This document shows, piece by piece, positions 52,936 to 61,252 of a stretch of 64,000 nt of DNA. Location of the stretch: assembly GCF_900108315.1 (NCBI RefSeq), contig NZ_FNVB01000003.1, positions 593,404 to 657,403 of the forward strand, given 5' to 3'. The position numbers and the translations under genes were made by a program. Below the pieces are notes generated by a model that was given only the letters and a program-made list of their open reading frames with translations, did not search any database and was not told the DNA's origin. The stretch is from Saccharopolyspora kobensis. GTDB taxonomy: Bacteria > Actinomycetota > Actinomycetes > Mycobacteriales > Pseudonocardiaceae. Numbering within the stretch: the stretch's first letter is position 1; each line of letters begins with the position of its first letter.

Positions 52936-53834
52936 CGGTACAGCACCTCCAGCAGCCGGGTGTTCACCGCGTCGGGATCGGCGAGCAGCTCCGCGGGCAG
53001 GAACTCCGCCTCGCGGATCCGGTAGCGGAACTGCCCGGCCTCGACCTCGGCGCGGGTGCGGTCGTACTCGTCGCGGTCGACGGCCCGGTACCGCAGGACG
53101 TCGCTGGGCCGCGGGAAGGCGATGTCCTCGGCGAAGTCCGGCAGCCGCTGCGCCAGGTCGAACACCGGGGCGGGGGCGATCCCGAAGAGCTGGTAGCCAC
53201 CGGCGCCGCGCACCGGGTAGACCACGGCGAAAGCCCCGCCGTAGCCGAAGGCCCGCTCCGGTGTGTCGGTGCGCGGGCGCACGTACTTGGGCACCTCGAT
53301 CTGCCGCTCGCGCGGCACCATCTGGTAGCAGAACGGCAGTCCTGGGACGAAACCGAGCATGGTCACCAGGAACGGCGCCGAGGTGATCGCGTCGATCAGC
53401 GCCCGGACGTCGGCGAAACCGTTGATGCGGGCGGCGTATTCGAGGTCGGTCGCGCTCGGGTCCTGGTGCCGGTCGCGGAACTTCAGCAGCGTCTCGCGGG
53501 TCCACGGATCGTCGAAGAGCACCGGCACGTCGACGATGCGGGTCCGCACCGCGTGATCGTCCGGGAGCCGCCCCGCCGAGTGCTCCAGCGCGCGCAGGTG
53601 GTCGACCAGATCGGCCGGGTGCAGCCGGTCGGGATCCAGCCTGATCAGGTACGAGGCGTTGGACGGGCAGATGTCGATGATCCCGTCGATGTCCTCCCGC
53701 CGCAGCGCCCCGGTGATCGCCATCGCCTTGAGGTTGGCCTCCAGGCTCATCTCCTGGTCGAGCTCGACGAAGACGAACTCGTCGCCGCCGTGCTCGTAGC
53801 GGGCCGGGGGCAACCGGACTTCCGATGCGCTCAC
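52932..53834 (-). CDS. pxpB: 5-oxoprolinase subunit PxpB (KipI/allophanate hydrolase subunit 1 family)
   Basis: About 300 residues, longer than the 220-240 of E. coli PxpB because of extra N-terminal and C-terminal segments. Diagnostic parts are FLVTMLGFVPGLPFCYQMVP, FGYGGAFAVVYPVRGAGGYQ and LFGIAPAPVFDLAQRLPDF. GTG 53834 has a perfect GGAGG 7-8 nt upstream; GTG 53840 is also in frame. It is the first gene of the pxpB-pxpC-accB-accC operon and divergent from pxpA. Confidence 0.9.
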   Translation of the reverse strand: MSASEVRLPPARYEHGGDEFVFVELDQEMSLEANLKAMAITGALRREDIDGIIDICPSNASYLIRLDPDRLHPADLVDHLRALEHSAGRLPDDHAVRTRIVDVPVLFDDPWTRETLLKFRDRHQDPSATDLEYAARINGFADVRALIDAITSAPFLVTMLGFVPGLPFCYQMVPRERQIEVPKYVRPRTDTPERAFGYGGAFAVVYPVRGAGGYQLFGIAPAPVFDLAQRLPDFAEDIAFPRPSDVLRYRAVDRDEYDRTRAEVEAGQFRYRIREAEFLPAELLADPDAVNTRLLEVLYR

Positions 53835-54004
53835 GATCACACCTCCTCGGCCGCCGGGTGCGAGTCGAGGATGCGGTGCGGCACTGCTCGACGCAGTGCG
53901 GTCGTGGCTGAACGATCCACCTTCGTGTGAGCGCAGCGCGGTGTGGCCACCCTGCGTGCGGGGAACCCGGTTCCTACCGCAACAGCTGATCAGGAGGTGG
54001 CCTC

Positions 54005-54847
54005 GTGCGCACGCTCGTCGATCTGAACGCGGATGCCGGGGAGAGCTTCGGACGGTGGCGGCTCGGCGACGACGCCCGCCTCATCCCGCTCGTCACCTCG
54101 GTGAACATCGCCTGCGGCTGGCACGCCGGTGATCCGTCGACGATGGACCGGTCCGTGGAGCTGGCGCTGGACGGCGGGACGTCGCTCGGCGCCCACCCCG
54201 GCTTCCCCGACCTCGTGGGCTTCGGCAGGCGCGCGCTGTCGATGAACCCGGTCGAAGCCGCCCGCGCGTGCCTCTACCAGTTCGGCGCGCTCCGGGCGAT
54301 CGCCGAGGCCCGCGGTGCGACCGTTTCGCACGTCAAACCGCACGGCGCGCTGTACGGCCTGACGATGAAGGACGAGCGCGTCGCCGAGGCCGTCGTGGAG
54401 GCGATCGCCACGGCCGCTCCCGGTGTCCGGGTCGTGCTCCTCGCCGGGCCCGTCGCCGACCGCCTCCACGAGCGCGGCTTCCCCGTGGTCCGGGAGGCGT
54501 TCGCCGACCTGGACTACGACGACTCCGGGCACATCGTCATCGAACCGGAGCCCCGGCCCAAATCACCGCAGCACTGCGCCGACCAGGCGATCGCGGTGCT
54601 CCGGGGCGAGGTCACCTCCACCGCGGGCACCGCGATCGCCGTCGACGCGGACACCATCTGCCTGCACGGCGACCGGCCGAACGCGGTCGAGGTCGCGCAG
54701 GCGATCCGCGACCGGTTCGACGCCGAGGGCGTGCGGCTGGCGCCGATGGCCGAGGTCGCCGATCAGCGCGGGTCCGTCAGCCCGCAGGCAGCAGGTGCTC
54801 CGGCGGCCGCATCCGCGAGTCCGCGAGGTGGTCGCCCTCGGGGCTGA
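54005..54847 (+). CDS. pxpA: 5-oxoprolinase subunit PxpA (LamB/YcsF family)
   Basis: Protein of 280 residues. DLNADAGESFGRWRLGDD, NIACGWHAGDPSTM, GAHPGFPDLVGFGRRAL and VSHVKPHGALYGLTMKDERV are the conserved active-site blocks. GTG 54005 follows CAGGAGGT. The last 25 residues are Ala/Gly/Arg-rich and overlap the convergent nitrilase gene by 71 bp, an unusually long convergent overlap. Confidence 0.93.
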   Translation: MRTLVDLNADAGESFGRWRLGDDARLIPLVTSVNIACGWHAGDPSTMDRSVELALDGGTSLGAHPGFPDLVGFGRRALSMNPVEAARACLYQFGALRAIAEARGATVSHVKPHGALYGLTMKDERVAEAVVEAIATAAPGVRVVLLAGPVADRLHERGFPVVREAFADLDYDDSGHIVIEPEPRPKSPQHCADQAIAVLRGEVTSTAGTAIAVDADTICLHGDRPNAVEVAQAIRDRFDAEGVRLAPMAEVADQRGSVSPQAAGAPAAASASPRGGRPRG

Positions 54848-55709
54848 ACGGGTGGACGGCCTGCGGCAGGCAATCGGCCACCAGCAGCGAGTCCACCGCC
54901 CGCTCGGCCGGGCCTGCCGACACCACCGCGGTGCCGTCGGGCGCCCAGATCCCGGAATTGCCGCGGTACTCCCACTGCCCGCGGTCCGAGACCTCCCAGC
55001 CGCGCCGGTTGGCGTAGGCCACGAACACCCGCCACACCGCGGCCATCGCCGGGATGATGTGCTCCGTGGCGTCGGGGTAGGGCACCAGCGTCGGCGTCCC
55101 GTCGTGGAGCGTGAAGTGCCGGTCCGCGGCGGTGGGTCCGACGATCAGCCGCGCACCGCGGTCGGCCAGGCTCTGGTACAGCGGCGGGAACTCGCACTCG
55201 TAGCAGTTGAGCACGCCGACCGGGAAGCCGTTCACCTCGACGACCGGCGGCAGGTCGTCGCCGGGCGTGAAGTTCGCGCGCTCGGCGGCGCCGTACAGGT
55301 GCGTCTTGCGGTAGTTGGCGCAGAGCCGCCCGCCGACGGCGATCGCCACCGAGTCGTGCAAGGCACCGGTTTCCGATCGCTCCACGTAGGGCAGCACGAT
55401 CCCCACCCCGTGCTGCTGCGACAGCTTGCGGGCCAGCCGGACGGATTGGCCCACGCAGGACTCCGCCAGCAGCCGGCACTCATCGGGGCCGAGCGCGTAG
55501 CCGGTGTTGAAGCACTCCGGGAAGACGCAGAGCTGGGTGCCGTAGCTCGCGGCCAGCGCCACCGCCTCCTCCATCCTGGCCAGGTTCGCCATCACCGCAT
55601 CCGGCGAGCCGGCCGGGTTCTCCGCCTGGAACAGCGACAGCCGCAGTCCGGTGCCGGGTTCCGGCGGCTCGCGGTGGCGCAAGCTGCTGACGATGCGCAC
55701 AGGACGCAT
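54777..55709 (-). CDS. Carbon-nitrogen hydrolase (nitrilase superfamily amidase)
   Basis: Protein of 310 residues. The Glu-Lys-Cys triad is visible in CVFPECFNTGYALG, NYRKTHLYG and VLNCYECEFPPLYQ. It hydrolyses amides or nitriles; the substrate is unknown. It begins 15 bp after the glutamate decarboxylase on the same strand, so the two are probably cotranscribed. Its neighbours suggest an omega-amide of glutamate or GABA, which is inference. Confidence 0.9.
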   Translation of the reverse strand: MRPVRIVSSLRHREPPEPGTGLRLSLFQAENPAGSPDAVMANLARMEEAVALAASYGTQLCVFPECFNTGYALGPDECRLLAESCVGQSVRLARKLSQQHGVGIVLPYVERSETGALHDSVAIAVGGRLCANYRKTHLYGAAERANFTPGDDLPPVVEVNGFPVGVLNCYECEFPPLYQSLADRGARLIVGPTAADRHFTLHDGTPTLVPYPDATEHIIPAMAAVWRVFVAYANRRGWEVSDRGQWEYRGNSGIWAPDGTAVVSAGPAERAVDSLLVADCLPQAVHPFSPEGDHLADSRMRPPEHLLPAG

Positions 55710-55724
55710 GGCTACTCCTCTCGA

Positions 55725-57008
55725 TCAGTTCGCCGCGGCGACGAATTCTTCGACCGCGGCGGAGAAACGTTCCACTTCTGCCGAGCTGAGATCGCTGCGG
55801 ACGACGACCCGCATCACCTCGACGTCGTCGAGCTCGCCGGGAAGCGCGTAGACGGGCACCGCCCACCCCCGGTCCGCGAGGTGCATCGCCAACTGCCCCA
55901 ACTTCAGCTCCGGCCCGGCGGTCACGGCGACCACCGGCAACTCGCTGCCGTCCGAGAGCAGCCGGAACCGGCCGCTGTCGTGCAAGCGGGCGGCCAACTG
56001 CCGCGCCAGGGCCCGGCAGCGCTCGTGCACGGCGCGAAAACCGGTGAATCCCAGCCGGACGAAGTTGTAGTACTGGAGGACCACCGGAGCGGCCGGCCTG
56101 GAGAAGCTCAACTCGTAGTGCGTCTCGTCGCCACCGAGGTAGTTGATCCGCTGCCCCAGTTCCGGTCGGCGCCAGCTGCCGTCCCGCCACAGCAGCCAGC
56201 CCAGTCCTGGCGGGACGAGACCGGACTTGTGGCCCGAAGCGTTGATGGACGCCACGCGCGGGAGCTGGAAGTCCCACCGCAGCTCGCTGTCCAGGAACGG
56301 CGCGATGAACCCGCCGGATGCCGCGTCGACGTGGACGGGCACGTCGATCCCGCGTTGCCGCTCGAGCGCGTCGAGCTCCGCGGCGATCTCCCGGACCGGC
56401 TCGTAGCGACCGTCCAATGTGGTTCCGAACACGGCGACGACGCCGATGGTCGCCTCGTCGCACAGCTCGGCGGCGCTGCGCCCGTCCAGGCCGATGCGGC
56501 CCGGTGCCGCCGGTGCGATGCGCGCTTCCACGCCCCAGTGCCGGCAGAACTTCTGCCAGCAGGCGTGCGCGCCCGCACCCATGACGAGGTTGGGGCGCAT
56601 CCCATCGCTTCCGGCGCGCTGCTGCCAGCGCCGCAGCAGTGCCGCACCGGCCAGCAGCGCTGCCTCGCTGGAACCGGTGGTCGCGCTGCCGACCACCCGG
56701 CGCGCGTCACCGTGCCAGAGCGCACCGATCATCCGCACGCAGTCGCGCACCAGTTCGCCGACCGCCGGGTACTGCTCGCGATCGACCAGGTTGAAGTTCG
56801 CGTAGTCGTGGAAGAGCCGCTGGGCCTCCGGTTCGATGGTCGTGGTCAGGAAGGTGGCGAGATTGCGGACCGGGTCGCAGTCGCCGCGCAATCTCTTCCG
56901 GACGACGTCGGAGGCCGTCGTCGCGTCCAGCCCGGAATCCGGGATCTGGCCGCAGAATCCTGGTGAAGAACGTGGCAACGCCCCGCTCACCTCTGGCGGA
57001 GCCGACAT
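55725..57008 (-). CDS. Glutamate decarboxylase (PLP-dependent)
   Basis: Protein of 427 residues, slightly shorter than GadB. LVDREQYPAVGELVRDCVRM, GSATTGSSEAALLAGAALL, the PLP aspartate in VHVDAASGGFIAPF and the Schiff-base lysine in SINASGHKSGLVPPGLGWLL correspond to GadA/GadB positions. It turns glutamate into GABA and consumes a proton. Some divergence (HKSGLVPPG for the usual HKYGLVYPG) means another acidic amino acid cannot be excluded. AGAGGAG precedes ATG 57008. Its position next to 5-oxoprolinase suggests a 5-oxoproline to glutamate to GABA route. Confidence 0.87.
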   Translation of the reverse strand: MSAPPEVSGALPRSSPGFCGQIPDSGLDATTASDVVRKRLRGDCDPVRNLATFLTTTIEPEAQRLFHDYANFNLVDREQYPAVGELVRDCVRMIGALWHGDARRVVGSATTGSSEAALLAGAALLRRWQQRAGSDGMRPNLVMGAGAHACWQKFCRHWGVEARIAPAAPGRIGLDGRSAAELCDEATIGVVAVFGTTLDGRYEPVREIAAELDALERQRGIDVPVHVDAASGGFIAPFLDSELRWDFQLPRVASINASGHKSGLVPPGLGWLLWRDGSWRRPELGQRINYLGGDETHYELSFSRPAAPVVLQYYNFVRLGFTGFRAVHERCRALARQLAARLHDSGRFRLLSDGSELPVVAVTAGPELKLGQLAMHLADRGWAVPVYALPGELDDVEVMRVVVRSDLSSAEVERFSAAVEEFVAAAN

Positions 57009-57287
57009 CGTGCACTCCTCTCGCTCGTGGACTTCCGGGACGACGGCGACGCTACGAGCGGCGGAGTGCGCGGTGCCATGAACAATTCGGCCCAACCCTT
57101 CCGGACGGGGTGCCGGAACCGGGCGGCGTTCGGCTATCCGGGTCAACCCGGTCGGCATTCGAGCGATTTGCCCGCCGCGCCGAACTGCTGGGCCGATCAC
57201 GTGGCGAAATAAGGGGTGAGCGGTCGGCAACCGGGCGCCGGTGAGCCCGTCTCGACGACCGGGCCGTGCGAAGAGTGGAGGCGCTTG

Positions 57288-57668
57288 ATGGGCCGTACCG
57301 ACGACCGGGCGCTGGACCGGGCGATTGCCGCTCTGCTGCACGAGGCCGTCGAACACTCCCGCGCGATGCGGCACGTGCTGGACCACGTGAGCCAGCTCGT
57401 CGCGATGCGCGTACGGCTCGAACAATCCGGCAACGGCGATCGCGATGCCCGGGTGGCGGTGAACGGCGAGATCCTCCCGCAGCTGACGAAGCGGGAGAAG
57501 GAAGTGCTCGATCAGCTGATGCACGGGCGCTCCAACCGGCAGATCGCCCGTTCGCTGGGCATCTCCGAGCGCACCGTGAAGAACCACCTCCGGAACCTCT
57601 TCACCAAGCTCGACGTCGGCGACCGGACTTCAGCCGTGGTGAAGGCACTGGGCGCCCGGGGCCAGTAG
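57288..57668 (+). CDS. LuxR-type helix-turn-helix regulator
   Basis: Protein of 126 residues. The C-terminal LuxR/GerE domain (about 63-122) reads LTKREKEVLDQLMHGRSNRQ and IARSLGISERTVKNHLRNLF. The N-terminal 60 residues are helical and match no receiver domain, so the input is unknown. ATG 57288 follows GGAGG. It lies between the decarboxylase and the EgtD-like gene and could control either. Confidence 0.9.
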   Translation: MGRTDDRALDRAIAALLHEAVEHSRAMRHVLDHVSQLVAMRVRLEQSGNGDRDARVAVNGEILPQLTKREKEVLDQLMHGRSNRQIARSLGISERTVKNHLRNLFTKLDVGDRTSAVVKALGARGQ

Positions 57669-57845
57669 GCGCGGTGGCGCGGACTAGGCCGCCAGGACGT
57701 GTTGGTCGCCGAGTGGTCCGCTCCCGCAGCGCGTTCCTCCACCACCGCTCAGGTTTCGGACGCCGGAGTTGCCGACGACACTGGTCCGGCGCCCCACTGC
57801 CGACAGCGGCCGTCCGAGGGCGGGACGGCGAAGGAGGTGCGCGAA

Positions 57846-58826
57846 GTGGGCGGAACGACCGGGATCGAAGCCGTGGACGGCGATACCGGTTTCTGGGCCG
57901 ACGGTGATTCCCTGCGGTCCGCGCTGCGGGAGACACCGCCGCGGATCCCACCGCACTTCGGCTACGACGCGCTCGGCTCGCAGCTCTTCGAGGAGATCAC
58001 CGAGCTCCCGGACTACTACCTGACCCGCGTGGAAGGCGATCTGCTGCGGCGGCACGCCGATGAGATCGCGGACGCGGTCGGCACGCCGTGGGTCGCCGAA
58101 CTCGGCAGCGGCAGCGGGAAGAAGACGCGGGCGCTGCTCGCCGCGTGCGCCGCCCGGCGGAGCACGACGTACCTGCCGATCGACGTCAGCCGCGAGATGC
58201 TCGTCTCCAGCGGCGACGCGCTGGCCGCCGAGTGCCCGGATGTGGCCGTGCGAGGTCTGTGGGGCCGGTACGAAGCAGGGCTGGGCTGGATCCGCCGGGA
58301 ACGGGCCTCGCCGGTGACGGCGATGCTGCTGGGGAGCACGCTGGGAAACGCCACCGCGGACGAACGCCGCGCGCTGATCGCCGAGATCGCGCGCACGCTC
58401 GCGCCCGGCGACCGCTTCCTCGTCTCCGCGGACCTGATCAAGCCCGGGCACGTCCTCGAACGCTGCTACAACGACCCGCCGGGCCGCTCGGCGTTCGTGC
58501 GCTTCCGGCTCAACCACCTGGCCCACCTCAACCGCCGCTTCGACGGTGACTTCGCGCTCGACCGGTTCCGGGCCGTGGCGCACTTCGACGAGCGGACCCG
58601 CGCCGTCGAAGGCCACCTCCACGCCACCGCTGAGCACATGGCGCGACTCCGCGCGCTGGGCCTCAGCATGGCGTTCCGGCCCGGTGATGTGATCAACGTC
58701 GGGATCTCCGCGAAGTTCGACCCGGTGCGCCTCGCCGACGAGATGGGCGAGTTCGGCCTCGTCCCCGGCTCGTCCTGGACGGACCACCGCTGGCGCTACG
58801 GGATCTTCCTGTTCCACCGCCGCTGA
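57846..58826 (+). CDS. EgtD-like amino-acid N-methyltransferase (DUF2260/Methyltransf_33)
   Basis: Protein of 326 residues, EgtD length. GYDALGSQLFEEITELPDYY, SAM motif VAELGSGSGKKTRALL (residues 83-98), LLGSTLGNATADERRAL, CYNDPPGRSAFVRF and INVGISAKF. In histidine-specific EgtD the last motif carries a Glu two residues before the serine (TEIS), which contacts the imidazole. Here it is G286, so the substrate is probably not histidine. No EgtB, EgtC or EgtE gene is nearby. GTG 57846 follows GGAGG. The frame extends upstream without a ribosome site. Confidence 0.85.
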   Translation: MGGTTGIEAVDGDTGFWADGDSLRSALRETPPRIPPHFGYDALGSQLFEEITELPDYYLTRVEGDLLRRHADEIADAVGTPWVAELGSGSGKKTRALLAACAARRSTTYLPIDVSREMLVSSGDALAAECPDVAVRGLWGRYEAGLGWIRRERASPVTAMLLGSTLGNATADERRALIAEIARTLAPGDRFLVSADLIKPGHVLERCYNDPPGRSAFVRFRLNHLAHLNRRFDGDFALDRFRAVAHFDERTRAVEGHLHATAEHMARLRALGLSMAFRPGDVINVGISAKFDPVRLADEMGEFGLVPGSSWTDHRWRYGIFLFHRR

Positions 58827-58840
58827 ATTCACCGGCTGAC

Positions 58841-58865
58841 GTTTCGCCCGGTCGCCGCTGGGTAT
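58841..58865 (+). promoter_or_regulatory. Consensus sigma-B-type promoter of the methyltransferase-CDGSH operon
   Basis: GTTT-N15-GGGTAT, an exact match to the SigB/SigF consensus. The -10 overlaps the ATG at 58864, so the true start is ATG 58876, 10 bp beyond it, on a nearly leaderless transcript. Confidence 0.7.
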
Positions 58866-58875
58866 GGGGCTTGGC

Positions 58876-59529
58876 ATGCACCTCGTGCGCCCGCCCGGCG
58901 TGTACCGGGCAGCCGACGACACATCGCTGCTGGCCGATGTCATGCGCCGAGGCGGTTACGCCCGTGGCCGCCGCGTGCTGGACCTCGGTTGCGGGACCGG
59001 CGCCCTCGCCCTCGCGGCAGCCCGGGCGGGGGCCGCATCGGTCACCGCGGTCGACCTCTCCCTCCGCTCGATCGCCGCGACCTGGCTCAACGCCCGCGCG
59101 CACCGGGCCCCGGTCGTCGTGCGCCGCGGTGACCTCTTCGAGCCGGTGCGGGGCCAGGCGTTCGATCTCGTGCTGGCCAACCCGCCCTACGTGCCCGCAC
59201 CCACCCCGGCGCTCCCCCGGCACCGGATCGCTCGCTGCTGGGACGCCGGTGTGGACGGCAGGCAGGTGCTCGACCGGATCTGCGCCGGGGCCGTCCGGGC
59301 GCTCACCCGTGACGGCACGGTCCTGATCGTGCAGTCCGAGGTGTGCGACGAGAGCGCCACCGTGGCGCGCATGCGCGAAGCCGGCCTGCGGGCGCAGGTG
59401 ATCGAGCGGTCGATCGTGCCGTTCGGGCCGGTGATGCGAGCGCGCGCCGCGCTCCTGGAGGGCCGGGAGCTGCTGGAGCCGGGCCGCCGCGAGGAGGAAC
59501 TGGTCGTCGTGGAGGCGCGCCGTGCCTGA
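58876..59529 (+). CDS. HemK/MTQ2-like methyltransferase
   Basis: Protein of 217 residues. SAM motif DLGCGTG at 36-42 and the NPPY motif at 102-105 place it with methyltransferases that modify glutamine in proteins or nitrogen atoms in small molecules. It has only the catalytic domain, like HemK2/MTQ2, without the N-terminal release-factor-binding part of PrmC. It overlaps the CDGSH gene by 8 bp, so it is tied to that operon rather than to prfA. Confidence 0.87.
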   Translation: MHLVRPPGVYRAADDTSLLADVMRRGGYARGRRVLDLGCGTGALALAAARAGAASVTAVDLSLRSIAATWLNARAHRAPVVVRRGDLFEPVRGQAFDLVLANPPYVPAPTPALPRHRIARCWDAGVDGRQVLDRICAGAVRALTRDGTVLIVQSEVCDESATVARMREAGLRAQVIERSIVPFGPVMRARAALLEGRELLEPGRREEELVVVEARRA

Positions 59530-59761
59530 CGGCTCGCCGGTGCGCGTGGAGATCACCGGCGAGGGGCCGGTGCTCATCCACGGACCGGTCGACCTGGTCA
59601 TGCCGGACGGGAGCCGCATCCGCTCCGAACGGGCGGTCACCGCGCTGTGCACCTGCCGGGGCAGCCGCCGCTACCCGATGTGCGACACCAGCCACCGCCG
59701 CTGCGCCCGAAATCGCCGGAAGGACAACGATGAGACCAACAGGGACGGTCAGCAGCGCTGA
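59522..59761 (+). CDS. CDGSH iron-sulfur domain protein
   Basis: Protein of 79 residues. The [2Fe-2S] ligands are C43, C45, C54 and H58 in CTCRGSRRYPMCDTSH, the three-Cys one-His CDGSH pattern. Probably an electron carrier or cluster donor for the diiron-type enzyme encoded next, with which it overlaps by 32 bp. The start is GTG 59522. The C-terminal 20 residues are basic. Confidence 0.92.
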   Translation: MPDGSPVRVEITGEGPVLIHGPVDLVMPDGSRIRSERAVTALCTCRGSRRYPMCDTSHRRCARNRRKDNDETNRDGQQR

Positions 59762-60737
59762 GACCCCCGAGCTGCCGGTTCCCCGCGGCCCGCTCTCAGC
59801 CGGAGTCGTCGAAGCGCTCCGCGACGGCACGCCGCCGGCACCGCACGACGACGCCGATCCCTACGGGCAGGACCTGCAGCTCGCCCTCTACTGCCTGTAC
59901 GAACTGCACTACCGCGGATTCCGCGGTGTGGAGCCGGAACGCGAGTGGGATCCCGGGCTGCTGGCGCTGCGCCGAGAACTCGAGCTGGCGTTCCTGACCG
60001 CCCTGCGCGACGACATCCCGGTCGGCCACGACGTGGAGGCCGAGTTGCGGGGGCTGCTCGTCGAGACACCGGACGCCTGGGGTGCCACGCACCACCTCCG
60101 CCGCGACGGCCGGCTGTGGCAGCTGCGCGAGTACGTGACGCACCGGTCGCTCTACCACCTCAAGGAGGCCGATCCGCAGGCCTGGGTGATCCCGCGGCTG
60201 TCCGGGGCCGCCAAAGCGTGCTTCGTCACCATCGAGCACGACGAGTACGGCGCCGGCCGACCCGAGCGCATGCACTCCCACCTGTTCGCCGTGATGATGC
60301 GCGCTCTCGGCGTGGACGACCGCTACGGGGCGCACCTCGACGTCGTGCCCGCCGAAACGCTCGCCGAGGTCAACCTGATGTCGATGTGCGGGTTGCACCG
60401 CAGCCTGCGAGGTGCTCTGCTCGGGCAGTTCGCCACGGTCGAGCTGACCTCCTCGCCGGGTTCCGACCGGCTCGTCCGGGCGATGCGGCGGCTGGGCTGC
60501 GGACCCGAGGCCACCGACTTCTACGCCGAGCACGTCGAAGCCGACGCGGTCCACGAACAGCTCGTCCGACGCGGCGTGCTCGGCCCGCTGCTGACGGCCG
60601 AACCGGAACTGGCCACCGATGTCGTGTTCGGGGTGCGCGCCGCGATCCACCTGGCAGGCAGGCTCGAAGCGCTGCTGCTCGAGCGCTGGGCCAGGGGCGA
60701 GAGCTCTCTCCTGGCCCAGGCCCGCTCCGGCGCGTGA
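59730..60737 (+). CDS. Iron-containing redox enzyme, heme-oxygenase-like fold
   Basis: Protein of 335 residues. The C-terminal two thirds match the heme-oxygenase-like diiron oxidase group: IEHDEYGAGRPERMHSHLF (Glu and His ligands) and FYAEHVEADAVHEQLV (second ligand helix), with LREYVTHRSLYHLKEADPQA earlier. Known members cleave C-C bonds, N-oxygenate or desaturate small molecules. GGAAGG precedes ATG 59730. It is translationally overlapped with the CDGSH gene, and both share the sigma-B-type promoter. Confidence 0.85.
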   Translation: MRPTGTVSSAETPELPVPRGPLSAGVVEALRDGTPPAPHDDADPYGQDLQLALYCLYELHYRGFRGVEPEREWDPGLLALRRELELAFLTALRDDIPVGHDVEAELRGLLVETPDAWGATHHLRRDGRLWQLREYVTHRSLYHLKEADPQAWVIPRLSGAAKACFVTIEHDEYGAGRPERMHSHLFAVMMRALGVDDRYGAHLDVVPAETLAEVNLMSMCGLHRSLRGALLGQFATVELTSSPGSDRLVRAMRRLGCGPEATDFYAEHVEADAVHEQLVRRGVLGPLLTAEPELATDVVFGVRAAIHLAGRLEALLLERWARGESSLLAQARSGA

Positions 60738-60758
60738 ACGCGGCTGCGCACCCCGGTA

Positions 60759-61043
60759 TCACGCGGCCTGGCGCTGGTCGATCAGCTCACGTCGCTCCCG
60801 CTCACCCAGGCCGCCCCAGATGCCGTACGGTTCACGTGCCGCCAGCGCGTGCTCGCGGCACTGCCGCATCACCGGGCACTTGGCGCAGATCTGCTTGGCC
60901 TGCTCCTCGCGGTCCTCGCGTGCGCTACCGCGTTCGTTCTCCGGGTGGAAGAAGCGGCTGACGTTCACGTCCCGGCACGCGGCGTGGAGCTGCCAGTGCC
61001 AGGCCTCGCTGACGGGCTTGGGCAGACGAGATGTCGCGGCCAA
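60759..61043 (-). CDS. WhiB-family iron-sulfur regulator
   Basis: Protein of 94 residues with the four cluster cysteines C23, C53, C56 and C62, then the turn motif GIWGGL and a basic C-terminus. WhiB-like proteins bind the main sigma factor and sense O2 or NO through a [4Fe-4S] cluster. The start is TTG 61043 after AGGGTGAG. A GTGT-N16-GGGTAG promoter lies about 50 bp upstream. Confidence 0.93.
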   Translation of the reverse strand: MAATSRLPKPVSEAWHWQLHAACRDVNVSRFFHPENERGSAREDREEQAKQICAKCPVMRQCREHALAAREPYGIWGGLGERERRELIDQRQAA

Positions 61044-61091
61044 TGCTGCTCACCCTTCCACTTCGTCGACGTTCAGCGGCTGTCCAGCGCG

Positions 61092-61117
61092 CTACCCGGC
61101 ACCTCGCCGACGCACAC
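61092..61117 (-). promoter_or_regulatory. Sigma-B-type promoter of the WhiB gene
   Basis: GTGT-N16-GGGTAG on the minus strand, the same sequence pattern as the transaldolase promoter about 80 bp away in the opposite direction. Confidence 0.5.
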
Positions 61118-61195
61118 ATCCGGTCGCGACGTAGATCGATTTCGCCCGCGATGTTCACCCGATCGGCCCAGTCGCCGCCCGCGCGGACCGACCGG

Positions 61196-61221
61196 GTGTG
61201 GTCGGCGGATCTTCCGGGTAG
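61196..61221 (+). promoter_or_regulatory. Sigma-B-type promoter of the transaldolase gene
   Basis: GTGT-N16-GGGTAG, 31 bp before ATG 61253. Confidence 0.5.
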
Positions 61222-61252
61222 ACCGCTGGACACGACTCGTACGGGAGAAGCC

